From Bryobacterales bacterium (GTDB lineage: Bacteria > Acidobacteriota > Terriglobia > Bryobacterales > Bryobacteraceae): a stretch of 32,916 bases of DNA. A program made the translations under genes and the position numbers. Positions 25,701 through 32,916 of the stretch are shown here, in pieces. The notes beneath the pieces were generated by a model. That model did no database searches, was not told the DNA's origin, and worked only from the letters and a program-made list of their open reading frames with translations. Location of the stretch: positions 1-32,916 of the forward strand of contig JAUYBU010000534.1 of the NCBI GenBank assembly GCA_030693045.1, read 5' to 3'. Numbering within the stretch: position 1 is the stretch's first letter; every line of letters starts with the position of its first letter.

Positions 25701-26467
25701 CGGGTGCGAGCCACGCCGAAGCCCAGATTGTTGTTGCGCGCCACTTCGAACAGCGTCCCGTGGAACTGATTGGTTCCGCCGCGGGTGTTGACGATGACCG
25801 TGCCGGGCCGGTTCATCTTGGCCGAGGAGTTGCTGGTCTCGACGCGGAACTCCTCGATGGTGTCCATGCCCGGCGGGCGGCCGGCGATTTCGCCGGTGTC
25901 GCGATTGGCCAGCACCGCGCCGTCCTGAAGAAATTCGACGCCCCAGCGGATGCCCCATACGCGGGGCACATAGGACTCGCCGTCGATGCCCGGCGTGGTC
26001 TGCATCACCAGCGACTGGAACATGCGCCCGCTGATGGGCAACTGCTCGATGCGGGCGCGGTCGGTGACCTGGGCCAGCGTGGGCGCGGTGGTGGTCACCA
26101 GGGGGGCGACATCGGCGGCGACGGTAATTTCGGTGGCCGCCGAGCCGACCTTCAGGCTTACATCGACCACCGCGGTGGCGCCGGTCTGGAGCAGGAATTC
26201 GCCCCGGAAGGTTTCCATGCCGGGGGCTTCGATCGAGATGGACCAGGCGCCGTTCTGCGCGGCCGGAAACTGGTAGAAGCCGACCTCGTTCGAGGTGGTG
26301 GAGAACCGGCCGTCGGTGGCGACGTGAACGACGTTCACTTTCGCCCCGGGCACGACGGCGCCGGACAGGTCTTTGACGGTTCCCTGGATTTTGCCGAGCG
26401 TTTGCGCGCCGGCAAATGGGGCTGACACGGCCAGCCAAAACAGGATTGCGAGTACTCGGAGTCTCAT
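22781..26467 (-). CDS. Oar-like TonB-dependent outer-membrane receptor
   Basis: The 1,228-residue protein has a signal peptide (residues 1-21, SAPFAGAQ), a carboxypeptidase-regulatory-like domain (about 27-115; GKIQGTVKDLSGAVVPGAKV), a plug region (about 120-250; QLPISGRMFQSLVMQTTPG and TRGGTNQFHGTLFE), and a long beta barrel ending in an aromatic residue (GARALQFGLRLTW), as outer-membrane proteins do. These large Oar-like receptors are abundant in Acidobacteriota and are thought to import glycans, siderophores or other large ligands; the ligand is not predictable here. It converges on the YfhO-like gene with a gap of only 6 bp. Confidence 0.9.
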   Translation of the reverse strand: MRLRVLAILFWLAVSAPFAGAQTLGKIQGTVKDLSGAVVPGAKVNVVHVATDGRFSTTSNEVGFYQFPAAQNGAWSISIEAPGMETFRGEFLLQTGATAVVDVSLKVGSAATEITVAADVAPLVTTTAPTLAQVTDRARIEQLPISGRMFQSLVMQTTPGIDGESYVPRVWGIRWGVEFLQDGAVLANRDTGEIAGRPPGMDTIEEFRVETSNSSAKMNRPGTVIVNTRGGTNQFHGTLFEVARNNNLGFGVARTRQDFSSRPSHLVRNEFGASGGGPVYLPKLYNGKNKTFWFASYEAFRSFTAATRRAALPREEWRKGDFSSLENSSGRKYTLYDPWSTGSAAANWTRVPYTNNQVPMSRQSPLAKYLYSVTPIPNMPEVNPLVANNYVYPAPNNRMEWTLTAKVDHRISERDQLAIRFTKGVRDSFAQSGNNNSPTTLDRSANGNWRPIRNYTGVINWNHTFSPTFFSETSFNVGSEDLNFFNVGDDKKWADTLGLPNPFNEYGFPNMTGTGVGMEYITAANRRNAINQIYNFDENLTKIHGRHEFQFGGRMRYEALNILPDQQMVQGAYAFSSQGTGLFDPTSGSAYSAVPFTGHQSADLFIGLLQSYRVQFVRKWYTGWDGSLSGYFQDNFRVNSRLTLNLGMRYELFIPLREANNVLTGFDKASKTIINGADWETMYKEGATTPAIQKIYTDIGMKFGRPSDFGLPSKLMYLNKLDFNPRAGFAYRLTTGNHPMVLRGGYGLYAYDMPLRAFNARARSNPPTTAAFTYSISNSAQTPDLLPSWGLRSSPQYIAGVNTKSVIDTSKPGSVSRGDSRISYFSPRQPTSRAHGWNLTLEREVWENTVARIGYVGTHGSRMDMYDSYNESPSSFIWYSTTGLPLPTGIYSNTATRAFEQTVYGAIEEYRKVGWSNAQSFQFELQRRYSKGYGFQVFYVMSNNFRAGGNGWSDSIVPSTNTFMPGAVPTDFNQLARFLYYMRDTDIPKHRINYNWIVDLPFGKGKHLAGAAGPVLNRIVGGWQLAGQGSFTSSWWSLPTSNWVTPNKVEIYGTKYPIKDCRSGTCFDGYLYYNGYIPANRINSTDPRTGLPNGVMGVPANYKPSHVPLIQMPKDGGSPADPNFPYYDSNTVWIPMKNGTTQRTSFNDNLNPWRNQYQMGLFNWNVNASLFKVIPVTERVFFRLNVDFFNTLNMPGIPKTPSSGTGIIDASVSGNGARALQFGLRLTW

Positions 26468-26478
26468 ATATAGCTGGG

Positions 26479-26508
26479 ATCATACATGAATCTGACCGCC
26501 CTCCGCAA
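26479..26508 (-). promoter_or_regulatory. candidate promoter of the TonB receptor gene
   Basis: On the minus strand TTGCGG (26503-26508) and TATGAT (26479-26484) are separated by 18 bases. The start of transcription would be only about 5 nt before the ATG at 26467, so the message would be nearly leaderless. Confidence 0.35.
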
Positions 26509-26514
26509 GATTCA

Positions 26515-26872
26515 AAATGGGGACAGTAACAAATAACCCCTTTTCCGGAAATGGGGACAGTAACAAATGTCCCCTTTTCCGGGCGGGTCCGCCAGGGGCG
26601 TTGAGATACGCGCCGCAGGGCTTCGGGTGGGCTTTCAGGCCGGGGCGCCCTTCTGGCCGGGCGAGACGTGAAGGCCGCCGCACGGTCGAAAAGGGGTTAT
26701 TTGTTACTGTCCCCCTTTCCGGAAAAGGGGACAGTAACAAATAACCCCTTTTTCCGGGCGCGGGTCCGCCAGATGCGTCGAGATACGCGCCGCAAGGCTT
26801 CGGGTGGGCTTTCCGGCCGGCTTGGCGAGCGCCGCACGGTCGAAAAGGGGTTATTTGTTACTGTCCCCATTT
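26515..26872. repeat. tandem elements with inverted GGGGACAGTAACAAAT ends
   Basis: The 408-bp gap between the TonB and enolase-superfamily genes is almost all repeat. A forward end unit lies at 26515-26547. It is followed by two composite elements (26546-26720 and 26721-26872), each with a forward end, a core of about 100 bp (GTCCGCCAG, GAGATACGCGCCGCA, GGCTTCGGGTGGGCTTTC) and an inverted end. There is no coding capacity. The layout is like a miniature inverted-repeat element. Confidence 0.8.
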
Positions 26873-26875
26873 TGC

Positions 26876-28150
26876 TCATTTTGCTTGGGTTTGCTTTTCG
26901 ACGCGGGCCGGGTCGAACTCGATGCCGAAGCCGGGCCGGTCGGGCAGCGCGATGCGGCCCGCGACCGGCGTCGGCTGGTTCTTTTCGAAGTAATAGTAGT
27001 TGTCGGTCATCTTCGTCACCAGGAACTCGACCAGCGGGCAGGTCATCGGCGATTGCGCCGCCACCACGTGCAGCGGAGTGTGCATCGCGTGGCCGTGCGG
27101 GATCACCTGCGCATCGTAGATCGAGGCGACGGCGCAGATCTTCACCAGTTCGCTGACGCCTCCGCACCATTCCGGATCCGCCTGAACCACGGAAATGGCG
27201 CCGGCCCGCAGGAACTCGTTCACTTCCCAGCGCCCGTAAAGATGCTCTCCGGTGGCCACCGGCACCGAGGTCGCCTTGCGCAGCGCGGCGAAACTGTCGA
27301 TCTTTTCCGAAACGAAGGCCTCCTCGATCCAGCGCGGGCGGTACTGCTCGACCTGCTTGGCCCAGGCGATGGCGTAGTCCAGGTTCCACCCGTTGAAGGC
27401 GTCGATCATCAATTCCGTTTCCGGACCCACCGCTTCGCGCAGCACGCGGACCAGCTCGACGTTCTTCATCAGTCCCGCCGCCCCGTCGCCGGGGCCGTAA
27501 GCGCAGAACCATTTCTGGTGGCGATAGCCCTGTTTCTTGATCTCGATGGCGCGCGCCCGCGCCGGTTCCGGTTCGACCGAGTAGCCCAGGCAGCTTGCAT
27601 AGGCCTCCACGTCCCGGCGCGTCGGGCCGCCCAGCAGACGATAGACGGGAGCTTCGAAATAGCGCCCGCGCAAGTCCCACAGCGCGTTGTCCACCGCGCT
27701 GATGGCCATCATGAAAATGCCGCGCCGGGAGTGGCGGTTGGAGCGATGCATCTGGTCCCACAGCGCTTCGACTGCCAGCGGGTCCTTGCCAATCAGGAAC
27801 CGGCGCAACTGCTGGTCGACGACGATGGCGGCCTCGGTGTCGATGGGGCCGTAAACGCCTTCCAGGCCGGCGTCGGTCTTGATCTTGAGGTAGAGCGCCC
27901 GGGCATCCACGGTTCGCTTGGCCGGCGTCCCTTCGTGAAACGGTTTCGGCCGGTACTCGTCGTAGACGTGGAGCGGCTGAACCTGGTGCTGGCCGGTCAC
28001 GCCCGCGACGATCTCGCGCCGCCCTTCCAAGCGCCAGAACTCGACGGCGGCGATTTTCAGTCTGCCGCTGGGGCGGGATTGGATGGCTTCCAGTCTCGGC
28101 AGTGCCAGCGGCGCCGCGCCGGCCAGGGTGAACAACGTGCGTCTGTGCAT
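26876..28150 (-). CDS. exported enolase-superfamily (mandelate racemase-like) enzyme
   Basis: The 424-residue protein has an N-terminal signal with a twin-Arg-like start (HRRTLFTLAGAAPLALP). It carries the enolase-superfamily lid domain (about 30-165, with FMMAISAVDNALWDLRG near 147-163) and barrel. Metal ligands are Asp250 (LMIDAFNGW), Glu276 (WIEEAF) and Glu302 (TGEHLYG). His352 (VIPHGHAMH) is the probable catalytic base, as in the mannonate/galactonate dehydratase group. It should dehydrate a sugar acid; the substrate is not fixed by sequence. An exported dehydratase is unusual but common in Solibacter-like genomes. Confidence 0.85.
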   Translation of the reverse strand: MHRRTLFTLAGAAPLALPRLEAIQSRPSGRLKIAAVEFWRLEGRREIVAGVTGQHQVQPLHVYDEYRPKPFHEGTPAKRTVDARALYLKIKTDAGLEGVYGPIDTEAAIVVDQQLRRFLIGKDPLAVEALWDQMHRSNRHSRRGIFMMAISAVDNALWDLRGRYFEAPVYRLLGGPTRRDVEAYASCLGYSVEPEPARARAIEIKKQGYRHQKWFCAYGPGDGAAGLMKNVELVRVLREAVGPETELMIDAFNGWNLDYAIAWAKQVEQYRPRWIEEAFVSEKIDSFAALRKATSVPVATGEHLYGRWEVNEFLRAGAISVVQADPEWCGGVSELVKICAVASIYDAQVIPHGHAMHTPLHVVAAQSPMTCPLVEFLVTKMTDNYYYFEKNQPTPVAGRIALPDRPGFGIEFDPARVEKQTQAK

Positions 28151-28163
28151 GAGGAAGATTGTA

Positions 28164-28931
28164 TCACTCGCCGCAGACCAGGCAGCACCAACCCTGGAGT
28201 TCCAGCAGGTCCAGGCGGGGCAGGGAAATGGCGTGATCGACCTCGGCCAATTCCCCGGCGCGGAATCCCGAGAGAATCGCCCGGCCGCCGGGCTTGAGCG
28301 CGCGGCGGATGCCGGCCGCGATGGCGGCGATGGTCACCAGGTTGATGTTGGCGACCAGCGTGTCGGCGGCGGCGTCGCGCACGGCGCGTAGGCTGCCGGC
28401 GAACAGGTGCGCCCGGGTGCGCTGTCGCGCATAGAGCACCGCCTCCGGGTCGATGTCGCAGCCGATGGCGCGCCCGGCGCCCAGCAACAAGGCCGCTTCG
28501 GCGAGAATCCCGGAGCCCGTTCCGACGTCCAACAGCGTGTCGCCGGGCCGCAGCCAGCGTTCCAGAGCTTCCAGGCAGAGTTGCGTGGCCTCGTGATAAC
28601 CGGTGCCGCAGGCGGTGCCGGAATCGATCGCCAGCCGCAGACGGCCGGCTGGGACCGGATCGTCGCGCCAGGCCGGAACCAGGAAGAATCGCCGGCCGAC
28701 TTCCAGAGGCTCCCAGCCTTGGCGCGAGACCGCGACCCAGTCGCGATCCTGTTCGGCGCACCACTCGCCGTTCCAGGCCCGCGCGTCGAACACTTCGTCG
28801 AACCAGGCCCGCAGCCGGCAACCGCCGCCCGGTGCGTCTTCTTCGACCACGCCCAGCGTGCCGCGCTCCCACAGTTCGGCCAGGATGCGGTCCTTGGCCT
28901 GGGGCGCGCAGAGGATCAGAAGCGAGACCAC
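28164..28931 (-). CDS. prmA: PrmA-like ribosomal protein L11 methyltransferase
   Basis: The 255-residue protein begins at a GTG. After a small N-terminal domain it has DSGTACGTGYHEATQLCLEA (about residues 103-122), a version of the PrmA motif DPGxAFGTGxHxTTxLCL, then the SAM-binding LLDVGTGSGILAEAA (133-147) and ANINLVTIAAIA near 195-206. PrmA trimethylates ribosomal protein L11. Several motif residues differ from the usual form (Ser for Pro, Cys for Phe), so substrate identity is likely but not certain. It lies 13 bp upstream of the enolase-superfamily gene start. Confidence 0.8.
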   Translation of the reverse strand: MVSLLILCAPQAKDRILAELWERGTLGVVEEDAPGGGCRLRAWFDEVFDARAWNGEWCAEQDRDWVAVSRQGWEPLEVGRRFFLVPAWRDDPVPAGRLRLAIDSGTACGTGYHEATQLCLEALERWLRPGDTLLDVGTGSGILAEAALLLGAGRAIGCDIDPEAVLYARQRTRAHLFAGSLRAVRDAAADTLVANINLVTIAAIAAGIRRALKPGGRAILSGFRAGELAEVDHAISLPRLDLLELQGWCCLVCGE

Positions 28932-29009
28932 GATTCAATTGTAGTAGGCTGGCGATCTGAGTTCCGAGGTTACGTAGCCTGTCCCCGAATTAGGTAAACT
29001 CGGCAGATT

Positions 29010-30131
29010 ATGCGAAGAGTTCTTCTTGGACTGGGGCTGGCCGGGTGTCTGGCCGCCCAGCGGCCGGTCGGCGATGCCGAGGTGGCGCGGGTGCACCGCT
29101 CGGCGATGCTCATCGATACGCATAACGACGTTCCGCTGCGCACCGTGCGCGGCTACGACATCGGCGCGCCGGACCAGCGCGGGCACACCAGCATCGCGCG
29201 CTTGAAGCAGGGCGGGGTGGGCGCGGTGTTCTTCGCCGTCTATGTCGCTCCCAGCTACGCCAAGAGCGGCGGCGCGGCGCGTCACGCGCTGGAAGTGATC
29301 GACTCGGTCCGGCGCGACATCGTCGATAAGTACCCCAAAGATTTCACGCTCGCCACCAGCGCCGCCGAAATCGAGCAAGCGCACAAACAAGGTAAGATCG
29401 CCGCGCTCATGGGCGTCGAAGGGGGCCATGCCATCGAGGACAGCCTGCGCGTGCTGCGCACTTTTTACGACCTGGGCGCGCGCTACATGACGCTCACGCA
29501 CGCCAACACCAACAACTGGGCCGACTCCTCGGGCGACATCAATCGCGCCGGCGTCGAACACCACAATGGCCTGACCAAGTTCGGCCGCGAAGTGATCGCC
29601 GAGATGAACCGCCTGGGAATGATGGTTGACGTCTCGCACGTCTCGGACAAAACTTTCCGGGACGTGCTCGAGACCAGCGCCGCTCCGGTTCTGGCCACGC
29701 ACTCCAATTGCCGCGCCCTGTCGAACATCCCCCGCAATATGACCGACGAGATGATCGCGGCCATCGCGCGCAAGGGCGGCCAGGTGAATATGAACTTCGG
29801 CTGCGAGTTCCTGTCGCAGAAATCGGCCGACGCCTCGCCGTGGATCAACCCTAGCGTCGCGGCTGGGGCCCGCATGCCGCGCGCGACGGTTCAGGACGTG
29901 GTCGCGCACATCGACCACGTGGTGAAACTCGCCGGCATCGACCACGTCGGCATCGGCACCGATTTCGACGGCATCGGGTGCACGCCCGAAGGCCTGGACG
30001 ACCCGGGCAAGTTCCCGAACCTGACCCGCGCGCTGCTGGAGCGCGGCTACCAGCCCGCCGACATCCGGAAGATCTACGGCGGCAACATGCTGCGCCTGAT
30101 GCGCGCCGTCGAACAAGCCAGGCAGCGCTGA
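29010..30131 (+). CDS. renal-dipeptidase-like membrane dipeptidase (family M19)
   Basis: This 373-residue protein is a binuclear-zinc dipeptidase. His38 and Asp40 (LIDTHND), the bridging Glu in LMGVEGGHAIED (about residue 134), His in VDVSHVSDKTF (about 212) and His in ATHSNCRALSN (about 233), and Asp in GIGTDFDGIG (about 321) are all present. The N-terminus (MRRVLLGLGLAGCLAA) has a lipobox-like LAGC at 10-13, so it may be a lipoprotein. It hydrolyses dipeptides, often containing D-residues, in the periplasm. A D-amino-acid type PLP enzyme is encoded next, which could be related. Confidence 0.9.
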   Translation: MRRVLLGLGLAGCLAAQRPVGDAEVARVHRSAMLIDTHNDVPLRTVRGYDIGAPDQRGHTSIARLKQGGVGAVFFAVYVAPSYAKSGGAARHALEVIDSVRRDIVDKYPKDFTLATSAAEIEQAHKQGKIAALMGVEGGHAIEDSLRVLRTFYDLGARYMTLTHANTNNWADSSGDINRAGVEHHNGLTKFGREVIAEMNRLGMMVDVSHVSDKTFRDVLETSAAPVLATHSNCRALSNIPRNMTDEMIAAIARKGGQVNMNFGCEFLSQKSADASPWINPSVAAGARMPRATVQDVVAHIDHVVKLAGIDHVGIGTDFDGIGCTPEGLDDPGKFPNLTRALLERGYQPADIRKIYGGNMLRLMRAVEQARQR

Positions 30132-30136
30132 GGCTG

Positions 30137-30316
30137 GTGAGCCCGGCGATTCTCTACCGCCGGGGGAGCGAGCAGGTGTACTGGTTCGCCGGCGGCGGCT
30201 TCGGCGGGCGAATCGACCGGATGTACGACCGGTGTCCTGGGCGGCGTCTATACGTGGTGGCCGCCCACGTGGCGCCAGACGCCGGAGCGAAGCTGGGGAT
30301 CGGTTACCGGTTCTGA
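30137..30316 (+). pseudogene. possible C-terminal relic of a beta-barrel protein
   Basis: From a GTG at 30137 the frame encodes about 59 residues with the pattern YWFAGGGFGGRIDR and an end AGAKLGIGYRF, which looks like the last strands of an outer-membrane beta barrel finishing in Phe. No upstream part is present between it and the dipeptidase gene. It may be noise. Confidence 0.25.
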
Positions 30317-30341
30317 GGCGGAAGGTGTAAAACTGGTTGAC

Positions 30342-31502
30342 ATGCCCACACGACGGACATTTCTGGCTGCCGCGGCGGCGGCGCCGATTGCGCCGAAGGC
30401 GGCGGGGACTCGCGGGGAGTTGCCGACGCCCGCGCTGCTGCTCGACCTGGACGCCTTCAACGCCAACCTCGATAAGATGGCGGCGCATTTGAAGAAGCAG
30501 GGCCGCGCCTTCCGCCCGCACGCCAAGACGCACAAGTGCCCGGAGATCGCGCGGCGCCTGCTCAAGGCCGGGGCGGTGGGCGCTTGCGCCGCCAAAATCA
30601 GCGAAGCCGAAGCGCTGGCCGCCGGTGGCGTCACCGGACTGTTGCTGACCTCGGCCATGATCGGCCGCGATCGAATTCGGCGCGCGATCGGCCTGGCACG
30701 ACGCCGGCCCGAAACCATGTTCTCGGTGGACGACGCGCGCAACGTGCGCGATCTGAACGACGCTGCTGGCGCGGCGCGGCTGAAACTCAACCTGGCTATC
30801 GACCTATTGGTTGGCAACCGCACCGGCATTGAGCCCGGCGCGCCGGCGGCCGAACTGGCGCGCCTGATCGCGAAGCTGCCGAATGTGAAGCTGGCCGGCT
30901 TGCAGGCTTACGCCAACAACGCCGCGCACGTCATCGGTTTTGAAGCGCGCCGCAGTTTCTCCCGGGCGGCCATGGCGCGCGCCGTCGAGACCCGCCGGCT
31001 GATCGAGAAGAGCGGCATCGCCTGTCCGCTGGTCACCGGCGGCTCGACCGGAACCTACAACATCGACAGCCAGATCGACGGCGTCACCGAACTCCAGCCC
31101 GGCAGCTTTATATTCATGGACATCGACTACAACCGCATCGGGGGCGCCGACGGCGCGGTGTACCGAGACTTTCGCAACGCTCTCACGGTGCTGACCACGG
31201 TGATCAGCAAGCCGTCCAAAGACGCCGCCATCGTCGACGGGGGTTTCAAGTCCTTCTCGACGGACAAGCCCTTCCCGCCGGAAACCAAGAACCTCGCGGG
31301 GGTCACCTACGCGTGGGCCGGCGACGAGCACGGCAAGCTGACCGCGGCCCAGGGGCCGGTGCCGGTCGAGTTGGGCGACCGGGTCGAGTTCATCGTCCCG
31401 CACTGCGACCCGACGGTGAACCTCTACGACAGCATTTACGTCATGAAGGGCGAGGCGGTCGAAGCGGTCTGGCCGATCACCGCGCGGGGGAAGAGCCAGT
31501 AG
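30342..31502 (+). CDS. DSD1-family PLP enzyme (D-threonine aldolase / D-serine dehydratase-like)
   Basis: The 386-residue product starts with a twin-arginine signal (TRRTFLAAAAAAP). The N-terminal barrel is of the alanine-racemase fold, with the PLP lysine Lys62 in RPHAKTHKCPE and the phosphate-binding GGSTGTYN near 230. The C-terminal domain ends with PHCDPTVNLYD (His354 and Cys355), the metal-binding pair of the D-threonine aldolase and D-serine dehydratase group. It should cleave or dehydrate a D-hydroxy-amino acid, in the periplasm if the Tat signal is used. The last 50 bp are duplicated at 32188-32237, flanking a decayed TA cassette. Confidence 0.85.
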   Translation: MPTRRTFLAAAAAAPIAPKAAGTRGELPTPALLLDLDAFNANLDKMAAHLKKQGRAFRPHAKTHKCPEIARRLLKAGAVGACAAKISEAEALAAGGVTGLLLTSAMIGRDRIRRAIGLARRRPETMFSVDDARNVRDLNDAAGAARLKLNLAIDLLVGNRTGIEPGAPAAELARLIAKLPNVKLAGLQAYANNAAHVIGFEARRSFSRAAMARAVETRRLIEKSGIACPLVTGGSTGTYNIDSQIDGVTELQPGSFIFMDIDYNRIGGADGAVYRDFRNALTVLTTVISKPSKDAAIVDGGFKSFSTDKPFPPETKNLAGVTYAWAGDEHGKLTAAQGPVPVELGDRVEFIVPHCDPTVNLYDSIYVMKGEAVEAVWPITARGKSQ

Positions 31503-31503
31503 G
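31454..31503. repeat. 50-bp direct repeat, left copy (3' end of the DSD1-family gene)
   Basis: Starts GGCGGTCGAAGCGGTCTGGC and includes the gene's stop TAG. It matches 32188-32237 with two or three mismatches. Confidence 0.85.
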
Positions 31504-31982
31504 TGGCGAAGATCCGCCGGCTCGGCGTGTTGCGGGACACCTACTCGGAAGCTCTGATCGGGCCGGTTGTGCACGACGAAGTGGTCATTGCGGGAAAGTG
31601 CATCGGCGCTGCTGGGGTCGAGCGCGTCGAGCAGGCTCTCGACAGCGGCCGGCTTCGCCTGGTGCGCCCGACCCCGGCCGAACGACGGCTGACCACAAGA
31701 ATCCTGCAGACGTCAAGGCTTCACCACGGTGAAGCGGAGGCGTTGGCGATTGCCAAGCAACGAGGTCAACTGCTGGTCGTGGACGACAAAGAGGCGCGCA
31801 GCATGGCCGGCGCTTTGGGACTGGATTTCGTTGGCGCCGCCGGTGTCCTGCTGGAGGCGTTCCTTGAGGAACACCCGACCCTCGAGGGCTTGGAAGGGGC
31901 ACTGATGGACCTGTCACGCGTGACCTGGCTGTCGCCGGGCGTGGTCGCGACCGTTCTGAAGGTAGCCCGGGAGGAACGATGA
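31503..31982 (+). pseudogene. DUF3368/PIN-like toxin lacking its N-terminal strand
   Basis: A GTG-started frame of 159 codons starts directly after the DSD1 stop. The sequence (VHDEVVIAGKC, HHGEAEALAIAKQRGQLLVVDDKEAR, GLDFVGAAGVLLEAF) matches DUF3368-type PIN proteins. It begins about 18-20 residues into the fold, so the first strand with its catalytic Asp (normally VxSDxSPLI) is missing. The toxin is therefore probably inactive. It overlaps the antitoxin relic by 4 nt (ATGA). Confidence 0.7.
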
Positions 31983-32168
31983 GAAACGAGCAGATGGTCG
32001 GCGCGAGGCTCCCCAGCTACGCTCGCCCGGGCCGCGGCGGAGGCCGGCGTCACCCTCAGAGAGATGACGGCCTACGTGCGCGCCAACAAGATTCCGGCGC
32101 AGTACGACACCGGCGATCTGAATGAGGACCTGGCGCGCATCGGCGCACGGCGGCGGCCTGCAAGGTGA
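31979..32168 (+). pseudogene. UPF0175-type antitoxin with internal deletion and frameshift
   Basis: The ATG at 31979 opens a short antitoxin-like start (MRNEQMVGARLP), which then breaks. In the next frame, LARAAAEAGVTLREMTAYVR and KIPAQYDTGDLNEDLARI are typical of the C-terminal half of UPF0175 antitoxins. About 50 residues of the middle are missing and the frame is shifted at the join. The stop is the TGA at 32166. Confidence 0.65.
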
Positions 32169-32187
32169 TTCCCGCTGCGTTTCGCTT

Positions 32188-32237
32188 GGCGGTCGAAGCG
32201 GTCTGGCCCATCACCGCACGGGGGAAGAGCCAGTAGG
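32188..32237. repeat. 50-bp direct repeat, right copy
   Basis: A near-exact copy of the last 50 bp of the DSD1-family gene, including GGGGGAAGAGCCAGTAGG, follows the decayed antitoxin. The two copies enclose about 680 bp of TA remnant. Confidence 0.85.
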
Positions 32238-32275
32238 CGCCGCCGCGACCGCGGCCAGGATGCGCGGAATGCTCT

Positions 32276-32797
32276 TCACCTGGTTGCTCCACCCCCGACT
32301 ATGGTGATCTCGGTCAGTTCCCGGCGGTCCAGCCGCTTTCCGAGATAGTAGCCGGCGATGGTGCCTCCCAATGTCACTCCGATTCCAATCGGAACGATCT
32401 GTTGCGGCGCCGGACTGTAATGATGCATCGAAACGCCAACGGCCATCCCGCCCAGGAGCGCGGCCGGCAAACCGGGCGTAAGCAGGAGCCTCCAGTGCTT
32501 CGAGTACCGCCCCATCCGAATCACGGAGATGGAAGACCGCGGTATCGACGTCTTCCCCTTGCGGACAACTTTGTCGTCGGTGCTCCAGGTGACGTGGAGA
32601 CGCAAAGCCTCGGGCTCGACGCCGAGGACTTTTCCCTCGACTGCCGTTCCCGAGGACAGCCTCATCGATATCTTGCGGTCCGCCACCGCCGGACCCAACT
32701 CGGACCAGGGCAGCCGCAGCTTTATTCTCTCTCCCGCACGGGCGGGGATCTGGCCCGCGGTTACGAGAAGCGCGACAACCAGCGACAGGTGTCCCAC
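32276..32797 (-). CDS. hypothetical exported protein with two C-terminal membrane segments
   Basis: The 173-residue product starts with a signal peptide (LSLVVALLVTAGQIPARAGE) and then a small beta-rich region (about residues 24-95; ISMRLSSGTAVEGKVLGVEP), which looks like an SH3-like or Sm-like barrel. Two hydrophobic segments lie at about 105-122 and 133-152, followed by KRLDRRELTEITIV. No family recognised. It reads on the opposite strand to the DSD1 gene and its TA remnant. Confidence 0.6.
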   Translation of the reverse strand: MGHLSLVVALLVTAGQIPARAGERIKLRLPWSELGPAVADRKISMRLSSGTAVEGKVLGVEPEALRLHVTWSTDDKVVRKGKTSIPRSSISVIRMGRYSKHWRLLLTPGLPAALLGGMAVGVSMHHYSPAPQQIVPIGIGVTLGGTIAGYYLGKRLDRRELTEITIVGGGATR

Positions 32798-32854
32798 GCC
32801 GTTCCAGTCGTTCTGAGTGTCAGGATAGACCCGGAGTGCAAGAAATGGAAGCCG

Positions 32855-32916
32855 TCAGTTTTTCGAATAGACCAGGTCGCCGCTGAGCCAGGGGCGCTCA
32901 ATTTCGATGCGTTTGG
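32855..32916 (-). CDS. C-terminal end of an unknown gene
   Basis: The frame is open from the right edge to a TGA at 32855 and encodes KRIEIERPWLSGDLVYSKN at its end. It is coding-like and in the same direction as the exported hypothetical protein, 58 bp further. Too short to assign. Confidence 0.4.
   Translation of the reverse strand, partial: KRIEIERPWLSGDLVYSKN

Noticed and set aside
26515-26872. Possible CRISPR array
   Set aside because: The repeat units alternate in orientation and the cores between them are themselves similar, so they are not spacers; no cas gene is in view.
28972-28990. A short CCTGTCCCCGAATTAGG stretch upstream of the dipeptidase gene, like a repeat end
   Set aside because: Only a few bases match the GGGGACAG ends; too short to call a copy.

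Overview
The window is high-GC DNA from a diderm bacterium, most likely an Acidobacteriota of the Solibacter/Bryobacter type. This is an inference. It rests on a 1,228-residue Oar-like TonB-dependent receptor with an N-terminal carboxypeptidase-regulatory domain, ADP-heptose:LPS heptosyltransferases, MacB-type permeases, Tat-exported enzymes and many small toxin-antitoxin modules. No rRNA, tRNA, CRISPR array or intact transposase was seen.

Region 1 (776-11927, minus strand) is the highlight: a very long arsenic-resistance operon read from arsR downwards. The order is arsR, arsD, arsA, a small CxxC thioredoxin, a 25-codon small ORF, a [4Fe-4S] protein, arsE, arsF, arsG, a Tat-exported flavodoxin-like reductase, an ArsP-type permease, a membrane-anchored octaheme cytochrome c, acr3 and arsC. 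Several junctions overlap by 1 or 4 nt (ATGA, GTGA, TGATG), so many of the genes are translationally coupled. The operon joins inorganic arsenic detoxification (ArsC, Acr3, ArsA, ArsD), nitroaromatic arsenical handling (ArsEFG), organoarsenical export (ArsP) and a redox set not usually listed as ars genes (octaheme cytochrome, exported flavoprotein, Fe-S protein). A promoter with an 18-bp inverted repeat over its -10 box precedes arsR. A partial unknown gene lies downstream at the window start.

Region 2 (11949-14765) is a scrambled zone. A 904-bp copy of the 3' part of a MacB-like permease gene has lost its 5' end and is fused to the relic of a small antitoxin-like gene. The zone also holds a BrnT/BrnA module, a PIN-domain toxin with a small partner gene, and short relics of other genes. 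The intact permease copy follows in direct orientation.

Region 3 (14766-20697, minus strand) has two MacB-like permeases without an ATPase in view, then an LPS-core gene set: heptosyltransferase II, a divergent RfaE2-like nucleotidyltransferase, heptosyltransferase I, an isoprenylcysteine-methyltransferase-like membrane protein and a small protein whose C-terminus is repeat-derived. A YfhO-like membrane protein diverges at 20696; its ATG overlaps the oppositely directed heptosyltransferase ATG on the palindrome CATG.

Region 4 (22781-32916) carries the TonB receptor, an exported enolase-superfamily enzyme, a PrmA-like methyltransferase, a dipeptidase of family M19 and a DSD1-family PLP enzyme. 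A decayed PIN/UPF0175 cassette is inserted at the 3' end of the DSD1 gene and is flanked by a 50-bp duplication of that gene end. Two dispersed repeat families occur at 14604-14754, 17353-17541 and 26515-26872.
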